In this document: positions 47,814 through 47,814 of the stretch, piece after piece
Layout: each line of letters starts with the position of its first letter
Position numbering within the stretch: position 1 is the stretch's first letter
DNA from: Verrucomicrobiota bacterium
GTDB taxonomy: Bacteria > Verrucomicrobiota > Verrucomicrobiia > Verrucomicrobiales > Verrucomicrobiaceae
NCBI GenBank assembly: GCA_963204975.1
Contig: CAUJJC010000052.1
Coordinates: forward strand, 1-47,814
Direction of reading: 5' to 3'
DNA: 47,814 bases
Notes under the pieces: model-generated
Told to the model about the DNA's origin: nothing
What the model saw: only the letters and a program-made list of their open reading frames with translations
Database searches by the model: none
Position numbers and translations under genes: made by a program

Positions 47814-47814
47814 C

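Overview
The window comes from a GC-rich member of the Verrucomicrobiota (PVC group). The evidence is two DUF1501 proteins, a DUF1549/DUF1553 (PSD1-type) protein with a CxxCH motif, a small PSCyt1-type cytochrome, a PEP-CTERM protein, a 2,030-residue multidomain surface protease with Calx-beta and delta-60 repeats, and a 16S rRNA with verrucomicrobial signatures. Hand counts of two 60-base stretches of coding sequence give about 62% G+C. Almost no start codon is preceded by a recognisable Shine-Dalgarno sequence.

Layout. 1-24.7 kb is an ordinary, densely packed chromosomal region: DUF1501/PSD1 pair; YugP-type zinc peptidase; NlpC/P60 lipoprotein; QueE; a soluble histidine kinase; a beta-CASP RNase; a cyclic-nucleotide-binding protein with an alanine/lysine-rich tail; a leucine-rich-repeat lipoprotein; a second DUF1501; an SHD1-C39 peptidase; an esterase lipoprotein; Fmt; an adenylate-kinase-like kinase; two glycosyltransferases (GT9, GT4); a translationally coupled pair of unknown helical-repeat proteins; a DUF218 protein; a TPR protein; a class III sirtuin; and an O-antigen-ligase/TPR protein. 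The glycosyltransferases and the ligase suggest cell-surface polysaccharide synthesis.

24.74-35.2 kb is an accessory region with no intact host gene I can defend apart from RNA genes. From left to right it holds an IS4/DUF4372 transposase relic without its catalytic core, a decayed IS5-type element with both ends still visible, a complete rRNA operon (16S, tRNA-Ile, 23S, 5S), a decayed IS4 element inserted into the loop of a REP-like palindrome with a CTTCAG target duplication, an IS5-type element nested inside that IS4, and an IS630-type element flanked by TA. The two IS5-type copies lie in inverted orientation on either side of the rRNA operon.

The rRNA operon is the most unusual part. It has its own A-rich UP element and promoter, matching precursor-processing stems around 16S and 23S, and intact core motifs, but its variable regions, promoter and spacers are AT-rich (129 of 300 bases G+C in a counted stretch of 16S). 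That is far below what I would expect from a genome of about 62% G+C. Either the operon was acquired from an AT-biased verrucomicrobial relative, or the window is a chimeric assembly joined through repeats.

35.2-47.8 kb returns to ordinary chromosome: a class C beta-lactamase-family protein; an operon of a CAP/SCP-like PEP-CTERM protein and the giant M6-like protease; a PSCyt1 cytochrome with a clear terminator; glmS coupled by a 4-base overlap to an exported protein of unknown function; and the 3' part of an alpha/beta hydrolase that runs off the window.
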